Positions 1 through 9,181 of a stretch of 64,000 nucleotides of DNA are shown here, piece after piece. How positions within the stretch are numbered: position 1 is the first letter of the stretch; each line of letters starts with the position of its first letter. This DNA comes from Nitrospinaceae bacterium. Lineage in GTDB: Bacteria; Nitrospinota_A; UBA7883; JAJDBK01. The stretch is from the NCBI GenBank assembly GCA_029261405.1, contig JAJDBK010000020.1, positions 1 to 64,000 of the forward strand, read 5' to 3'. The notes beneath the pieces were generated by a model. The model saw nothing but the letters and a program-made list of their open reading frames with translations. It made no database searches and was not told where the DNA came from. The position numbers were made by a program, and so were the translations under genes.

Positions 1-348
1 CAAGAGTTGCGGTGTGGAAAAACTTCTCGAAGAGACTATCCGCGCCGGATTGAAACTCAAGGTGATCCAGAAGAGTAGTTTTACACATCTCAACGTAGAT
101 ACTACTGTTCAGGAGAAAGCGATAACTCACCCCACTGACGCCACCCTTTGCCACCGAATGCGCGAGAAGCTTGTGCGCAAAGCCTTCGAAAATGGTCTTG
201 ATCTACGGCAAAGTTATAGTCGTCTTTCGCCTGCGGCATTGTTAAGGCGGAGTCGTTATTCCCATGCCAGGCAAAGAAAATCAGGAATTACCTTGGTCGT
301 GTAAAACGTGATATCGACCGGAAAACAGAGGGCAATGTGCGGTTATAA
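1..348 (+). pseudogene. IS5-family transposase remnant (5'-truncated by window edge, frameshifted)
   Basis: The frame from base 2 encodes a stretch with strong IS5-type transposase character, including VDTTVQEKAITHPTDA, RMREKLVRKA, LRQSYSRL and RYSHARQ. This is the region around the second catalytic aspartate of the DDE domain. After RYSHARQRK the frame breaks; the expected continuation (KIRNYLGRVKRDIDRK) lies in another frame and soon meets a stop at 346-348. The rest of the C-terminal domain, with the final catalytic residue, is not recognisable. The element is therefore dead. The left part lies outside the window, so the full length is unknown. Confidence 0.75.
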
Positions 349-652
349 TCTGGGAAAGACCCCCCGGGATCTTTTATCGTCTCTCATTACGAGGTGGCGA
401 TTTTCAACTCAGAGCTACATGGTTACGATAACTCATATTAAGGCCGCCTGGAAAACAGAGGCTCTTCAGGGACGACTAATTAACTTTATCAACTAAGTAT
501 TTTGCATGCTCTTCTGATATCGTGACACTGGCAAAAACAAAATGCCTTTGATCGTTGTCTGGCAAATTGGAACCTGTGAAACCAGCTTCATCAAAGAATA
601 CTGTTTGATAAGCCATCTACAGGGAACCTTAAATTGTACCCATTGATGCTGT
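349..652. other. Gene-free, decayed DNA
   Basis: No ORF with recognisable content lies between the transposase remnant and the ygiQ-tail copy. A 62-codon open frame at 308-496 shows no family resemblance and overlaps the decayed transposase, so it is not called. The stretch probably consists of further degraded insertion-sequence DNA. Confidence 0.4.
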
Positions 653-727
653 TCATTTCTTGCGATAGCTCTTCTCTTTCACCAGCTTTTCCGGTCCGTT
701 TCCGGTCAGGTCGGTTATTCCCACCCT
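653..727 (-). repeat. Second, diverged copy of the ygiQ 3' end
   Basis: Bases 654-727 align without gaps to 1565-1638, the last 24 codons of ygiQ, with about 64 of 74 bases identical. Read on the minus strand the copy still encodes the YgiQ C-terminus (RVGITDLTGNGPEKLVKEKS, then YRKK) followed by its own TGA stop at 653-655. Several differences are silent or conservative, so this looks like a diverged gene end rather than a recent duplicate. It starts 2 bp beyond the mntA stop codon. The HepT/MntA pair therefore lies between two direct copies of the ygiQ tail. Confidence 0.8.
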
Positions 728-729
728 TA

Positions 730-1038
730 TCAGTCGCCCTCTTGTATGACAACATGCTCTGACTCTATTGGTTTACGGAAATTATCCGGTGTTTCACGCC
801 ACACAAACAGGTCCACCCTGAAAGGCAGGTTGCTCTCTTCAAACGCTTCACGAAGGTTCGATACACTCGCTCTATCATCCTTGTCGGCAAATACCACCAA
901 ATCAAGATCCGATACCGGACGAGAAGTTCCTAGCGCCCGCGACCCGTAGGCCCAAACCAGAACTCCGGGCAAGTACCGTTCAAGCAAAGACCTGACGATC
1001 TCCAATTCCGAGGGTAAAAGGTCAATCGTCTGATTCAT
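730..1038 (-). CDS. mntA: MntA-type nucleotidyltransferase antitoxin (MNT domain)
   Basis: A 102-residue minimal nucleotidyltransferase of the HI0073/MntA type. The signature GS-x10-DxD is exact: G32-S33, ten residues, then D44-L45-D46. A third acidic residue, D76, lies in the RVDLFVW strand. In characterised MntA/HepT systems this protein neutralises the HepT toxin by transferring AMP to a tyrosine near the toxin active site. The start codon overlaps the hepT stop by one base (TAATG), so the pair is translationally coupled in the canonical toxin-first order. Family membership is clear; antitoxin activity is inferred from partner and motif. Confidence 0.88.
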   Translation of the reverse strand: MNQTIDLLPSELEIVRSLLERYLPGVLVWAYGSRALGTSRPVSDLDLVVFADKDDRASVSNLREAFEESNLPFRVDLFVWRETPDNFRKPIESEHVVIQEGD

Positions 1039-1457
1039 TACCAGCTTTTCCCGCTCAGTGTCTGATAAAGACCGATAGCGTCGTCAATAAAATCTGTCAT
1101 CAGTTCAAGGCAGGCTTTTGCTTTTTCCCCACTGTAGTCATGCGCAGTAGAGACTCTTGCGTCTGCGTAGTGGAGCCAATGATCTATTGAACCTGCCAAA
1201 AGATGATTCTCGTTTGCCAGTCGAAAAACTCCTTTCGGGCTGTTCGGTATCTCTGGAACTCCCAACTCCTCGAACAAATACCGTTTGAGATGTTTCCAAA
1301 GTGTGTCGTAACAGGTCTCAAAACGCTGAATAACCGATTCGGCTATAGCTTCCCGGTCAAGATCGGTTAATGAGTCACGCTCCCCCAAATTCCGGTAATT
1401 CCCGTATTGAGCCTCCAGATGTTTAAGAGACTTTTCGAACTTATCGTAATCTATCAT
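1038..1457 (-). CDS. hepT: HepT-like HEPN toxin (HI0074-type nucleotidyltransferase substrate-binding protein)
   Basis: A 139-residue all-alpha HEPN protein of the HI0074/HepT group. The diagnostic Rx4HxY motif is present: R101, H106 and Y108 (RVSTAHDY). In studied HepT proteins R and H form the RNase site, and the tyrosine is AMPylated by MntA. It is the first gene of a two-gene unit with mntA. The unit is inserted between the ygiQ gene (106 bp away) and a displaced ygiQ tail, which suggests horizontal acquisition. Toxicity is inferred. An older view of this family as substrate-binding subunits for nucleotidyltransferases cannot be excluded from sequence. Confidence 0.87.
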   Translation of the reverse strand: MIDYDKFEKSLKHLEAQYGNYRNLGERDSLTDLDREAIAESVIQRFETCYDTLWKHLKRYLFEELGVPEIPNSPKGVFRLANENHLLAGSIDHWLHYADARVSTAHDYSGEKAKACLELMTDFIDDAIGLYQTLSGKSW

Positions 1458-1563
1458 CGCTTCGATTCCCCGGTTTCGTTAGCTGTAATAGAACCTTATG
1501 AATTATAGCGAAACATTATGGAAAACATTCAGGATATGTCAGATCGAAAATGGTTTTGCCAAT

Positions 1564-3369
1564 TTATTTCCGGCGATAGCTTTTCTCTTTAACCAGTTTT
1601 TCCGGGCCGTTTCCGATCAGATCGGTTCTTCCCACCCTGCGTAGAGCCTGCCTTACATGGTCCTGATTTTCCGGCTTGTAATATTGCAGTAGCGCCCTGT
1701 GGAGTCGGCGGGCGCCACCATCCTTGTCGGTTTCTACCGGTCGTCCACTTATCGGGTCGATCCCCGAATAATACATATCAGCGGCAAGAGTCATGGGGGC
1801 CGGAATAAAATCCTGTATCTGTCGCGGTTTGAGGTTTTTCCTTTTCAGGTATCGCGCCATCTCCACCTCCGCTGTCAGTCCGCAACCGGGGTGGCCTGAG
1901 ATAAAGTATGGAATCACATACTGTTCAAGGCCCGCTTTTTTCGATTCGCGCAAGAAGCTTTCGATGAACCTGTCGTAACTTTCGATAGGCGGCTTACGCA
2001 TAAGGGCCAGGGTATCAGGGTCGCAATGTTCCGGGGCTACTTTTAGCTGACCGGAGACATGGTGACTGGCAAGCTCCCGGATATATTCGGGCGAGTTGTT
2101 AGCCAGATCGTACCGCACGCCCGATGCGATAAATACTTTCTTCACTCCTTTAATCGAGCGGGCTTTTCGCAGGACCGATAACTGGGGAGTATGGTCGGTC
2201 ACAAGCCGTTTGCACGTTATCGGGTATACACACGAAGTGCGTCGGCAGACCGCCTCCACCGCAGGCTCCCCGCAGACAAGTCTGTACATGTTCGCCGTTG
2301 GTCCGCCGATGTCCGATATATAACCCTTAAAACCGTCAGAGTGGGTAATCTGGCTCACCTCCTCAAGAATAGAATCCTCCGACCTGCTCTGGATAGCCCT
2401 TCCCTGATGCACCGTCAGAGCGCAGAACGAACAACCCCCGAAACAACCACGCATGGCGGTGACGGAGAAACGGATCATCTCAAACGCCGGGATAGGGCCT
2501 TTGTGAGACGGATGCGGGTTTCTTGTGAAAGGTAATGAATAGATCTTGTCGATCTCTTCGGTTGCAAGAGGCAGGGAGGGTGGATTCACCCTTACATATC
2601 GACCCCCATGTTTTTGCAGTAGAGTCAGGGCGCTGTGGGGATACTGGTTAAGGTGTATCGACTTTGACGCTTTTGCATATTTATTCTTGTTCGATACAAC
2701 CTCCTCGAATGAAGGGATCGTAACGGTTTTTTCCGCGATCTCTTTCCGTTCATCTTTGGAGACCATCACGGCGGTACCCCGAATGTCCTTTAACTCTTTT
2801 AGAGTTTTTCCATCTCGTAAACCGGCGACTACGCTTGCCAGAGCCTGTTCGGCCATACCGTAGATGAGGAGGTCGGCTTTCGAGTCGGGCAGGATCGAAC
2901 GGCGTACCTTGTCGCTCCAGTAGTCGTAATGAGCGAACCGGCGTAAAGAGGCTTCGAGTCCGCCGATAAGAACAGGCGCGTTGCTGAACGCCTGGCGGAT
3001 ACGGTTGCAGTAGACCATGGACGCACGGGCGGGTCTTCGGCCCGCTTTGCCACCATCGGCGTAAGCGTCGTCCGACCTCGGTTTTTTCAGGGCGGTGTGA
3101 CGCATAATCATCGAGTCTAGGTTACCTGCTGTGACCCCGAAAAACAGGGTGGGCCGACCGAGTTTCGTAAAGTCGTCCAGGTTCTCCGGGTCGGGAGATG
3201 CGATTACACCAACACGCAGGCCGAGAGACTCCAAATATCGTCCCACAACGGCCACACCGAAGGAGGGGTGATCGACATAACAGTCGCCGGTAACAAGGAT
3301 AACGTCGAACTGGTCCCACCCTCTGGCGAGCCCCTCTTCGATGGTCATGGGTAAAGCTGATTTATTCAT
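1564..3369 (-). CDS. ygiQ: YgiQ-family radical SAM protein
   Basis: A 601-residue protein of the YgiQ (UPF0313) radical SAM family. The N-terminal half is a cobalamin-binding-like Rossmann region (VILVTGDCYVDHPSFG and FFGVTAGNLDS). The radical SAM cluster motif CxxxCxxC is at C309, C313 and C316, followed by CALTVHQGR. The C-terminal third carries the family's ALLQYYKP region and a basic tail. The substrate of YgiQ proteins is not established. The gene is divergent from the sensor kinase at 3521. Its 3' end is duplicated at 653-727, and an 11-bp inverted repeat lies just outside each end (1552-1562 and 3418-3428). Confidence 0.93.
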   Translation of the reverse strand: MNKSALPMTIEEGLARGWDQFDVILVTGDCYVDHPSFGVAVVGRYLESLGLRVGVIASPDPENLDDFTKLGRPTLFFGVTAGNLDSMIMRHTALKKPRSDDAYADGGKAGRRPARASMVYCNRIRQAFSNAPVLIGGLEASLRRFAHYDYWSDKVRRSILPDSKADLLIYGMAEQALASVVAGLRDGKTLKELKDIRGTAVMVSKDERKEIAEKTVTIPSFEEVVSNKNKYAKASKSIHLNQYPHSALTLLQKHGGRYVRVNPPSLPLATEEIDKIYSLPFTRNPHPSHKGPIPAFEMIRFSVTAMRGCFGGCSFCALTVHQGRAIQSRSEDSILEEVSQITHSDGFKGYISDIGGPTANMYRLVCGEPAVEAVCRRTSCVYPITCKRLVTDHTPQLSVLRKARSIKGVKKVFIASGVRYDLANNSPEYIRELASHHVSGQLKVAPEHCDPDTLALMRKPPIESYDRFIESFLRESKKAGLEQYVIPYFISGHPGCGLTAEVEMARYLKRKNLKPRQIQDFIPAPMTLAADMYYSGIDPISGRPVETDKDGGARRLHRALLQYYKPENQDHVRQALRRVGRTDLIGNGPEKLVKEKSYRRK

Positions 3370-3520
3370 CGGAAGATTATAGTCGGTTAATCAAGGATAA
3401 TGAAACATAAGGCTCATTTGGCAAAACCGGGATCGTTTGGCAAAATTATATACAACAGAAGGCCATCTGGAATATACTGAACGGGAACATTGGTTTTTAT
3501 CTCCAAACGTAGGGTTCATC

Positions 3521-6331
3521 ATGTCAGGTTCCGCCGAATCCCTTGAGGAACTTCAAAACTCCAGCGCCCCTGATCTTTTAGATCTTCTCGATTTTTCCAT
3601 GTTGCAGGAGACCCAGGACGCTTTTGCCAAGGCTACCGGGGTCGCTTCCATCATCACTCAAGTTGACGGAACTCCAATTACCGAGCCGAGCAATTTTTGC
3701 AGACTCTGTAGCGAAATTATCCGTAAATCACCCAAAGGACTGGCAAACTGCATTCAATCTGATTCAATAATTGGTAGACCCAATCAGGACGGTCCCGTCA
3801 TACAACCATGTTTAAGTGGCGGGCTTTGGGACGCCGGCGCCAGCATTTACGTTGACGGACGACACATAGCCAACTGGCTGATAGGTCAGGTACGGGACAG
3901 CAATCTTGATATGGAGCGGATGCTCGCATACGCAAGAGAGATAGGGATTGACGAGTCGTTCTACAAAGAGGCTCTTGAAGAAGTCCCGGTGATGTCAAAG
4001 GAGCAATTTACCCAGGTCGCCCAGGCGCTATTCCTGATTTCCAGCCAACTTTCCAGTCTCGCCCATCGAAACTACCAGTTGGCGAGCCAGAGTGAAAGGT
4101 TGGAAGGGATGGTGGCTGAAAGGACTAAAGAGTTAAGGGAGAGTGAAGAGCGTTATCGTAATCTTTTTTATACGAACCAGTCGATAAAGCTGTTAATCGA
4201 TCCTGATACGGGCAGAATAAAAGATGCAAACGCCGCCGCATATGACTTTTACGGTTACGAAAAGGAAAAATTGCTCGCCCTGAATATAAAGGATATTAAT
4301 ATCCTGACATCGGAAGAGGTTCAGGCGGAGTTGAAAAGAGCCGACAAGGAGGAACGGAACCACTTCTTTTTCAGGCACCGTCTTGCAAATGGAGAGGTGC
4401 GGGATGTGGAAGTCTATTCCGCCCCTTCTCATGTGGGTGGGAAAAGTGAGCTTTTGTCCATTATCCACGATATAACCGAACGTATACAGGCCGAGGAGCG
4501 ACTGCGACTCTCCGAGCTTTGGCTGAAAAGAGTTTTCAATTCGCTTGACGAGGCGGTACTCGTGGTTACACCGGACAGGAAGCTCGTGAGCGTTAACAAT
4601 GTCACTGAAACGATGTTCGGTTATTCGCAAGATGAACTGAAATCCCTTTCAACAGAGGTTCTGCATGTGGACCATGAGCATTACGTTGAATTCGGAAGAC
4701 GAATTAAAGAAGCGTTCGACAAGGGGATAAGCGCGGAGTTCGAGTTTGAGGTGAGGAGGAGAAACGGCGAAGTCTTCCCCAGCGAACATTCCGTCTCACT
4801 GCTGAAAGATGACCTCGGAAAACCGCTGGGCATTCTCAGCGTTATCCGCGACATCACCGAACGGAAAAGAATGGAGAACGCGCTCCTCGCAAAAGAGAAT
4901 AAATACCGTGAAACGATAAGCGCCACACAGGAAGGGTATTGGCTTATTGACGAGAAAAAAGAGACGACTGACGTAAATGATTCGTTTTGTCGGATGATCG
5001 GTTACGAGAGGGAGGAGTTATTAGGCAAATCGCCTCTGGAGTTTGTCGATGAAGAGAACGGAAAGATATTCAGGGAACAGATAAAAAATATCGAATCATC
5101 CTCGCATCGTAGTTACGAAATTACCCTGATTCGAAAAGATGGCTCTCCGCTCCAGACTTTATTCCATGCGACCACCCTAAAAGATGATGATGGCAAAATT
5201 GTGGGCGCATTCGCATTTGTTTCCGATATATCAAGCCAGAAGGAGAAAGAGGAAGAGCTGATTAATGCCAGGGTTGAAGCCGAAGAGGCCACAAAACTGA
5301 AGGATAAATTCGTAAACCTCGTGGCCCACGACCTGCGCTCTCCGTTCTCCTCAATATTAGGGATGATGAATTTATTAAGTAATGACCCTGATGTAAATTT
5401 TACAAAGGAACAACGTAAACTACTCGACACTATTATTAAAAGTGGTGACCATATGGTTACTATGATTGACGAAATGCTCGATATCAGCAGGTTAAAGACA
5501 GGGAAGATAACGCTAAAACCTACATTCTTCGATGCCCATTTATTATCAGGAGCAACTCTGGGGGCCATAAGGTTTAAAGCGGATGAAAAGGGGATCGTAA
5601 CGGTAAACGAAGTCCCGGAAGGCTCCAGAGTTTACGCTGACCCAACTCTCCTTGCCGAGGTATTATCAAACCTGGTAGCAAACGCCATGAAATTTTGTGG
5701 CAAGGGGGATGCAATCACTCTGTTTATTCCACCTGACCGACCCGACTGTATCGCCGTGAAGGATACCGGAACCGGTATCGATGAGGAGATATTGAACGAC
5801 CTTTTCAAGAGTGAAATAAAAACCACCACCCCCGGCTTAATGGGTGAACGAGGAACAGGGCTGGGACTTCCGTACAGCTATGAAATCATGCGGGCGCACG
5901 GCGGTGACCTCTATGTAGAGAGCGAAAAGGGGAGAGGAAGCGTTTTTTACATAGTCCTCTCTTCTGTCAGGCCGCGTGTTCTGTTGGTGGATGACGAAAA
6001 AATCATTCGTAAACTGTTAGAGCGGTTTCTTGATCCCCTTGGCGTTGATATTCTTGAAGCTGATAATGGCCGGTCGGCCCTTGGGGCGGTGGCGGAAAAT
6101 GCTCCTCACCTCATCATTTGCGATATCACCATGCCTGTAATGGATGGGTTCGCTCTTCTGAAGGAACTCAAAGGGAGTGAAAGGACAAATTCTATCCCGA
6201 TAATTGTAGTAACTTCCGATGATACCCTGGAAACCCGCGAGAAGGTCATTCGGATGGGCGCGGATGATTTTATTGCCAAACCGATAAGGGAAGAAGAGAT
6301 TATCCCCCGGATCAGGAAGATTATTGTTTAA
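3521..6331 (+). CDS. Hybrid sensor histidine kinase: PocR, three PAS, HisKA, HATPase, receiver
   Basis: An apparently soluble hybrid kinase. Numbered from a possible upstream TTG at 3437, the order is: PocR ligand-binding domain about 50-205 with C88, C91, C105 and C125; a short coiled coil; PAS domains about 235-350, 360-475 and 485-600; HisKA with H631 (VAHDLRSPF); HATPase with N-box 745-753, DTGTG 776-780 and GTGLGL 806-811; receiver with DD852-853, phospho-acceptor D896 (CDITMPVMDG) and K948. I chose the ATG at 3521 because AGGG lies 7 nt upstream and the PocR domain starts after it; the TTG at 3437 has no ribosome site. PocR domains sense small ligands such as hydrocarbon derivatives. 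No cognate regulator lies next to it. Confidence 0.9.
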   Translation: MSGSAESLEELQNSSAPDLLDLLDFSMLQETQDAFAKATGVASIITQVDGTPITEPSNFCRLCSEIIRKSPKGLANCIQSDSIIGRPNQDGPVIQPCLSGGLWDAGASIYVDGRHIANWLIGQVRDSNLDMERMLAYAREIGIDESFYKEALEEVPVMSKEQFTQVAQALFLISSQLSSLAHRNYQLASQSERLEGMVAERTKELRESEERYRNLFYTNQSIKLLIDPDTGRIKDANAAAYDFYGYEKEKLLALNIKDINILTSEEVQAELKRADKEERNHFFFRHRLANGEVRDVEVYSAPSHVGGKSELLSIIHDITERIQAEERLRLSELWLKRVFNSLDEAVLVVTPDRKLVSVNNVTETMFGYSQDELKSLSTEVLHVDHEHYVEFGRRIKEAFDKGISAEFEFEVRRRNGEVFPSEHSVSLLKDDLGKPLGILSVIRDITERKRMENALLAKENKYRETISATQEGYWLIDEKKETTDVNDSFCRMIGYEREELLGKSPLEFVDEENGKIFREQIKNIESSSHRSYEITLIRKDGSPLQTLFHATTLKDDDGKIVGAFAFVSDISSQKEKEEELINARVEAEEATKLKDKFVNLVAHDLRSPFSSILGMMNLLSNDPDVNFTKEQRKLLDTIIKSGDHMVTMIDEMLDISRLKTGKITLKPTFFDAHLLSGATLGAIRFKADEKGIVTVNEVPEGSRVYADPTLLAEVLSNLVANAMKFCGKGDAITLFIPPDRPDCIAVKDTGTGIDEEILNDLFKSEIKTTTPGLMGERGTGLGLPYSYEIMRAHGGDLYVESEKGRGSVFYIVLSSVRPRVLLVDDEKIIRKLLERFLDPLGVDILEADNGRSALGAVAENAPHLIICDITMPVMDGFALLKELKGSERTNSIPIIVVTSDDTLETREKVIRMGADDFIAKPIREEEIIPRIRKIIV

Positions 6332-6343
6332 AAACAACCCCAC

Positions 6344-7255
6344 CTACTTTGTCGCCACTTCCCTTAGCTGTTCTTCAATATGTCTCGGTGTTGAAACGAT
6401 TTTCGAAAATGAACCCATGGTCAGGGAAGGCCAGTGAATGGCGATCCTGTATCTGCCGTGGAGCATGAAAGCCTGATTGTCAATGACGATCAGTTCATAC
6501 GGTAACGCCGCCACATGATCGGAACCGATGACGGGAACCCACTCCAATTCTCCGTCATGTTTGTCGTAGTGCGCGACGCCGTAGAGTGCGATCTTCTTAC
6601 CTTCAGGTTTAATCGAATAGACCAGACCGGTAAGGGCAACGCCATCTTCCAGGTTTTTCTCTATTCTGGCCGTTAGGCTCTCGAAGGTTTCACCAGTGTT
6701 TGCAAGCTGGATCATATCTTCGAAATATTCCATTCCGAACAGATAGTGGTATCCGGCAAGGTCTTCGCTATCGAGGTCTCCTCCGCCAAATGGAACGGCT
6801 TCCCCGAATCCGGCCTTTCCGGTAAACACCGCAAGAAGGTCGTTGTGAACTTTCATTAATCCGGTTTTTGCTGTCCCGAATTCATCTTGGGTATAGGCGC
6901 GAAAAAGATACTCCGGGTTAATGATTGTGACAGCCACTTTGCCCGATTCGAGTTTCAGCCCGACCTTAAGCGCCGCGACCATGGTTCTTACGGGAGTAAG
7001 TTTGCCGAGGGTCCCGACAAGGTCGGGCCGTGTGAAAACAATAGAGCGCAGATAACCCTTGTGTGCGGGGGAGTAGGCGCCAATGGTCTCAAATCCCGCT
7101 TCTTCAAGGACCTTTACTACCGACTTCTCCGCATCCTCAAGGGTAACATCCAGGTCGCCGAGTTTGTAGTAGGGCTGTATCGGTTCCGCATAACAAACCC
7201 CGGATACCAGCAACACAACCAGCGTGATATAAAAAGACCGGGTGACCTTGTTCAT
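6344..7255 (-). CDS. Exported protein of unknown function
   Basis: About 303 residues from the ATG at 7255, which is preceded by a clear GGAGG 4 nt upstream; the longer frame to 7291 lacks one. The first 22 residues form a signal peptide (basic MNKVTRSF, hydrophobic LVVLLVSGV, cleavage near CYA-EP). The mature part has an N-terminal segment with a pattern like DUF302 proteins (DAEKSVVKVLEEAGFE, then a middle region with hydrophobic strands ending in NPEYLFRAY). No catalytic motif is visible. The gene starts 40 bp after typA on the same strand and may be cotranscribed with it. It ends 12 bp from the oppositely oriented kinase gene. I do not assign a function. Confidence 0.75.
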   Translation of the reverse strand: MNKVTRSFYITLVVLLVSGVCYAEPIQPYYKLGDLDVTLEDAEKSVVKVLEEAGFETIGAYSPAHKGYLRSIVFTRPDLVGTLGKLTPVRTMVAALKVGLKLESGKVAVTIINPEYLFRAYTQDEFGTAKTGLMKVHNDLLAVFTGKAGFGEAVPFGGGDLDSEDLAGYHYLFGMEYFEDMIQLANTGETFESLTARIEKNLEDGVALTGLVYSIKPEGKKIALYGVAHYDKHDGELEWVPVIGSDHVAALPYELIVIDNQAFMLHGRYRIAIHWPSLTMGSFSKIVSTPRHIEEQLREVATK

Positions 7256-7294
7256 GATTCCTCCGCTAAACCAGAAAGGCGATTCTATCACTTC

Positions 7295-9124
7295 TCAGGC
7301 CGCTTCAAATTTTTTCCTTTGCTTTTTCCGTTCTTCAAAGTTGAGGTGTTTTTTCCTTATGCGGATCGCGTCTGGAGTTACCTCCGCAAGTTCGTCATCG
7401 GCCAGATATTCGAGACACTGCTCCAGAGACATCTCTCTTGGTGGCGCAAGTTTGATATTATCATCCGAAGAGGAAGTTCTGATGTTGGTCAGTTTTTTCC
7501 CTTTGGTGACATTTACCACAAGATCGTTTGTTTTGTTGTATTCCCCGATGACCATGCCTTCGTAGACTTCGGCTCCCGGCTCGATGAAGAAAACTCCCCG
7601 ATCAGAGAGTTTGTCTAGGGAGTAACCTGTAGCCTGTCCTTTGTCCTGGCTTACGAGAGACGCCGTTCTGCGCCCTTCTATCGGACCCGCCCAAGGGATA
7701 AACTTGTGGAAGGAGTGGGTGATAACAGCGGTACCGCGAGTGTCAGTAAGTAGATCAGTATGCATCCCGATCAGACCCCGCGCAGGTATGGTCAACTCCA
7801 GACGGACACGCCCGGCTTCCATGTTGGCCATATTTTTCAGTTCACCCCTGCGGATGCCGAATCTTTCGATTACTTTACCAGCATGTTCTTCATCGACATC
7901 AACGATGACAAACTCTTCCGGCTCCATTATGACACCATCCTCCTCTCGCGTGATGATGCGGGGTCTGGAGACCGACATTTCAAAACCTTCACGTCGCATG
8001 GTCTCTATCAGAATGGAGAGGTGCAGTTCCCCCCGTCCCGAGACTTTAAACGCATCACCATCCTCTGTCCTCTCTACCCGCAAGGAGAGGTTGCTGCGTA
8101 GTTCCTTGTTGAGCCGTTCATCAAGGTTCCTGCTGGTCAGTTTATCCCCCGATTTCCCCACGAGAGGGGAGTTATTAATGGAGAACGTCATGGAGATGGT
8201 CGGCTCGTCGATATCCATTGCCGGCAGAGCTTCCGGGAACTCCCGATTGGCCAGCGTTTCACCTATGTCAAGATCCTTGAATCCCGCCGCCACGACAACA
8301 ATGTCTCCAGCTGAAGCTGTTTCAATCTCCTTGCGACTTATCCCCTCAAATGAGAACAGTTTCTGGATTTTCGTAAAGCTTATATTCGCATCCCGGTCGA
8401 TTCTGGCGATGTTTTCACCGGAGGAGACACTACCCCTTGCAATCTGGCCCACAGCCATCTGCCCGAGATAAGGGTCGAACTCCACTGACGTTGCCAACAT
8501 CTGGAACGGTTCTTCGATGGAGACGAGAGGCGCCCTGACCGCCGATACGATAGTATCGAGCAGTGGCGCCATTGATTCCCCCGCAATAGAGGGATCGAGA
8601 GTCGCTATCCCGTTCTTGGCTGATGCGTAGACAGTTTGAAAATCGAGCTGTTTGTCGTTGGCGCCTAAAGCGGAGAAGAGATCGAACACCTGGTCCAAAA
8701 CCCAGTCCGGCCTTGCGTCGGGCCGGTCAATCTTGTTGATGACCACCACAGGGGCAAGTCCGATATCAAGGGCGTTACGAAGAACGTATTTTGTTTGCGG
8801 CATGCAACCGTCAACCGCGTCCACAAGAAGAAGAGCGCCATCCACCATCTTCATTATTCGTTGCACCTCACCACCGAAGTCGGAGTGACCGGGTGTATCG
8901 ACGATATTGATTTTTACGCCATTCCATGTGACTGCGGCGTTCTTGGAGAAGATGGTTATTCCCCGTTCTTTCTCGATATCGTTGGCGTCCATCACCCGCT
9001 CTTCCACCACTTCGTTTGCGCGGAACAGACCGGTCTGTTTGAAGAGGGCGTCGACGAGAGTGGTCTTGCCATGATCGACGTGCGCGATAACGCAGATGTT
9101 CCTGATGTCGTTTCTCGGTTTCAT
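7295..9124 (-). CDS. typA: Translational GTPase TypA/BipA
   Basis: A 609-residue ribosome-associated GTPase, the usual length for TypA/BipA. G1 is AHVDHGKTTL near the N-terminus, G2 RGITI, G3 DTPGHSDF and G4 NKIDR. The C-terminal half includes the TypA-specific ISRKEIETASAGDIV and GRGELHLSILIETMRREG regions and the MHTDLLTDTRGTAV stretch. It acts in ribosome assembly and stress or low-temperature translation. It is encoded alone with a likely downstream exported protein. An antisense frame of 276 codons across it is only a codon-bias shadow. Confidence 0.97.
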   Translation of the reverse strand: MKPRNDIRNICVIAHVDHGKTTLVDALFKQTGLFRANEVVEERVMDANDIEKERGITIFSKNAAVTWNGVKINIVDTPGHSDFGGEVQRIMKMVDGALLLVDAVDGCMPQTKYVLRNALDIGLAPVVVINKIDRPDARPDWVLDQVFDLFSALGANDKQLDFQTVYASAKNGIATLDPSIAGESMAPLLDTIVSAVRAPLVSIEEPFQMLATSVEFDPYLGQMAVGQIARGSVSSGENIARIDRDANISFTKIQKLFSFEGISRKEIETASAGDIVVVAAGFKDLDIGETLANREFPEALPAMDIDEPTISMTFSINNSPLVGKSGDKLTSRNLDERLNKELRSNLSLRVERTEDGDAFKVSGRGELHLSILIETMRREGFEMSVSRPRIITREEDGVIMEPEEFVIVDVDEEHAGKVIERFGIRRGELKNMANMEAGRVRLELTIPARGLIGMHTDLLTDTRGTAVITHSFHKFIPWAGPIEGRRTASLVSQDKGQATGYSLDKLSDRGVFFIEPGAEVYEGMVIGEYNKTNDLVVNVTKGKKLTNIRTSSSDDNIKLAPPREMSLEQCLEYLADDELAEVTPDAIRIRKKHLNFEERKKQRKKFEAA

Positions 9125-9181
9125 AATTACTTTTACTGATTAAAAAACCAGCAAGTATAACACAGATTCAGAAAGATCTGT

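Noticed and set aside
308-496. 62-codon plus-strand frame after the IS5 remnant
   Set aside because: No family resemblance and it overlaps decayed transposase sequence.
7641-8471. 276-codon open frame on the plus strand
   Set aside because: It lies wholly antisense to typA, is rich in Ser and Arg as expected from mirrored codon bias, and has no family features.
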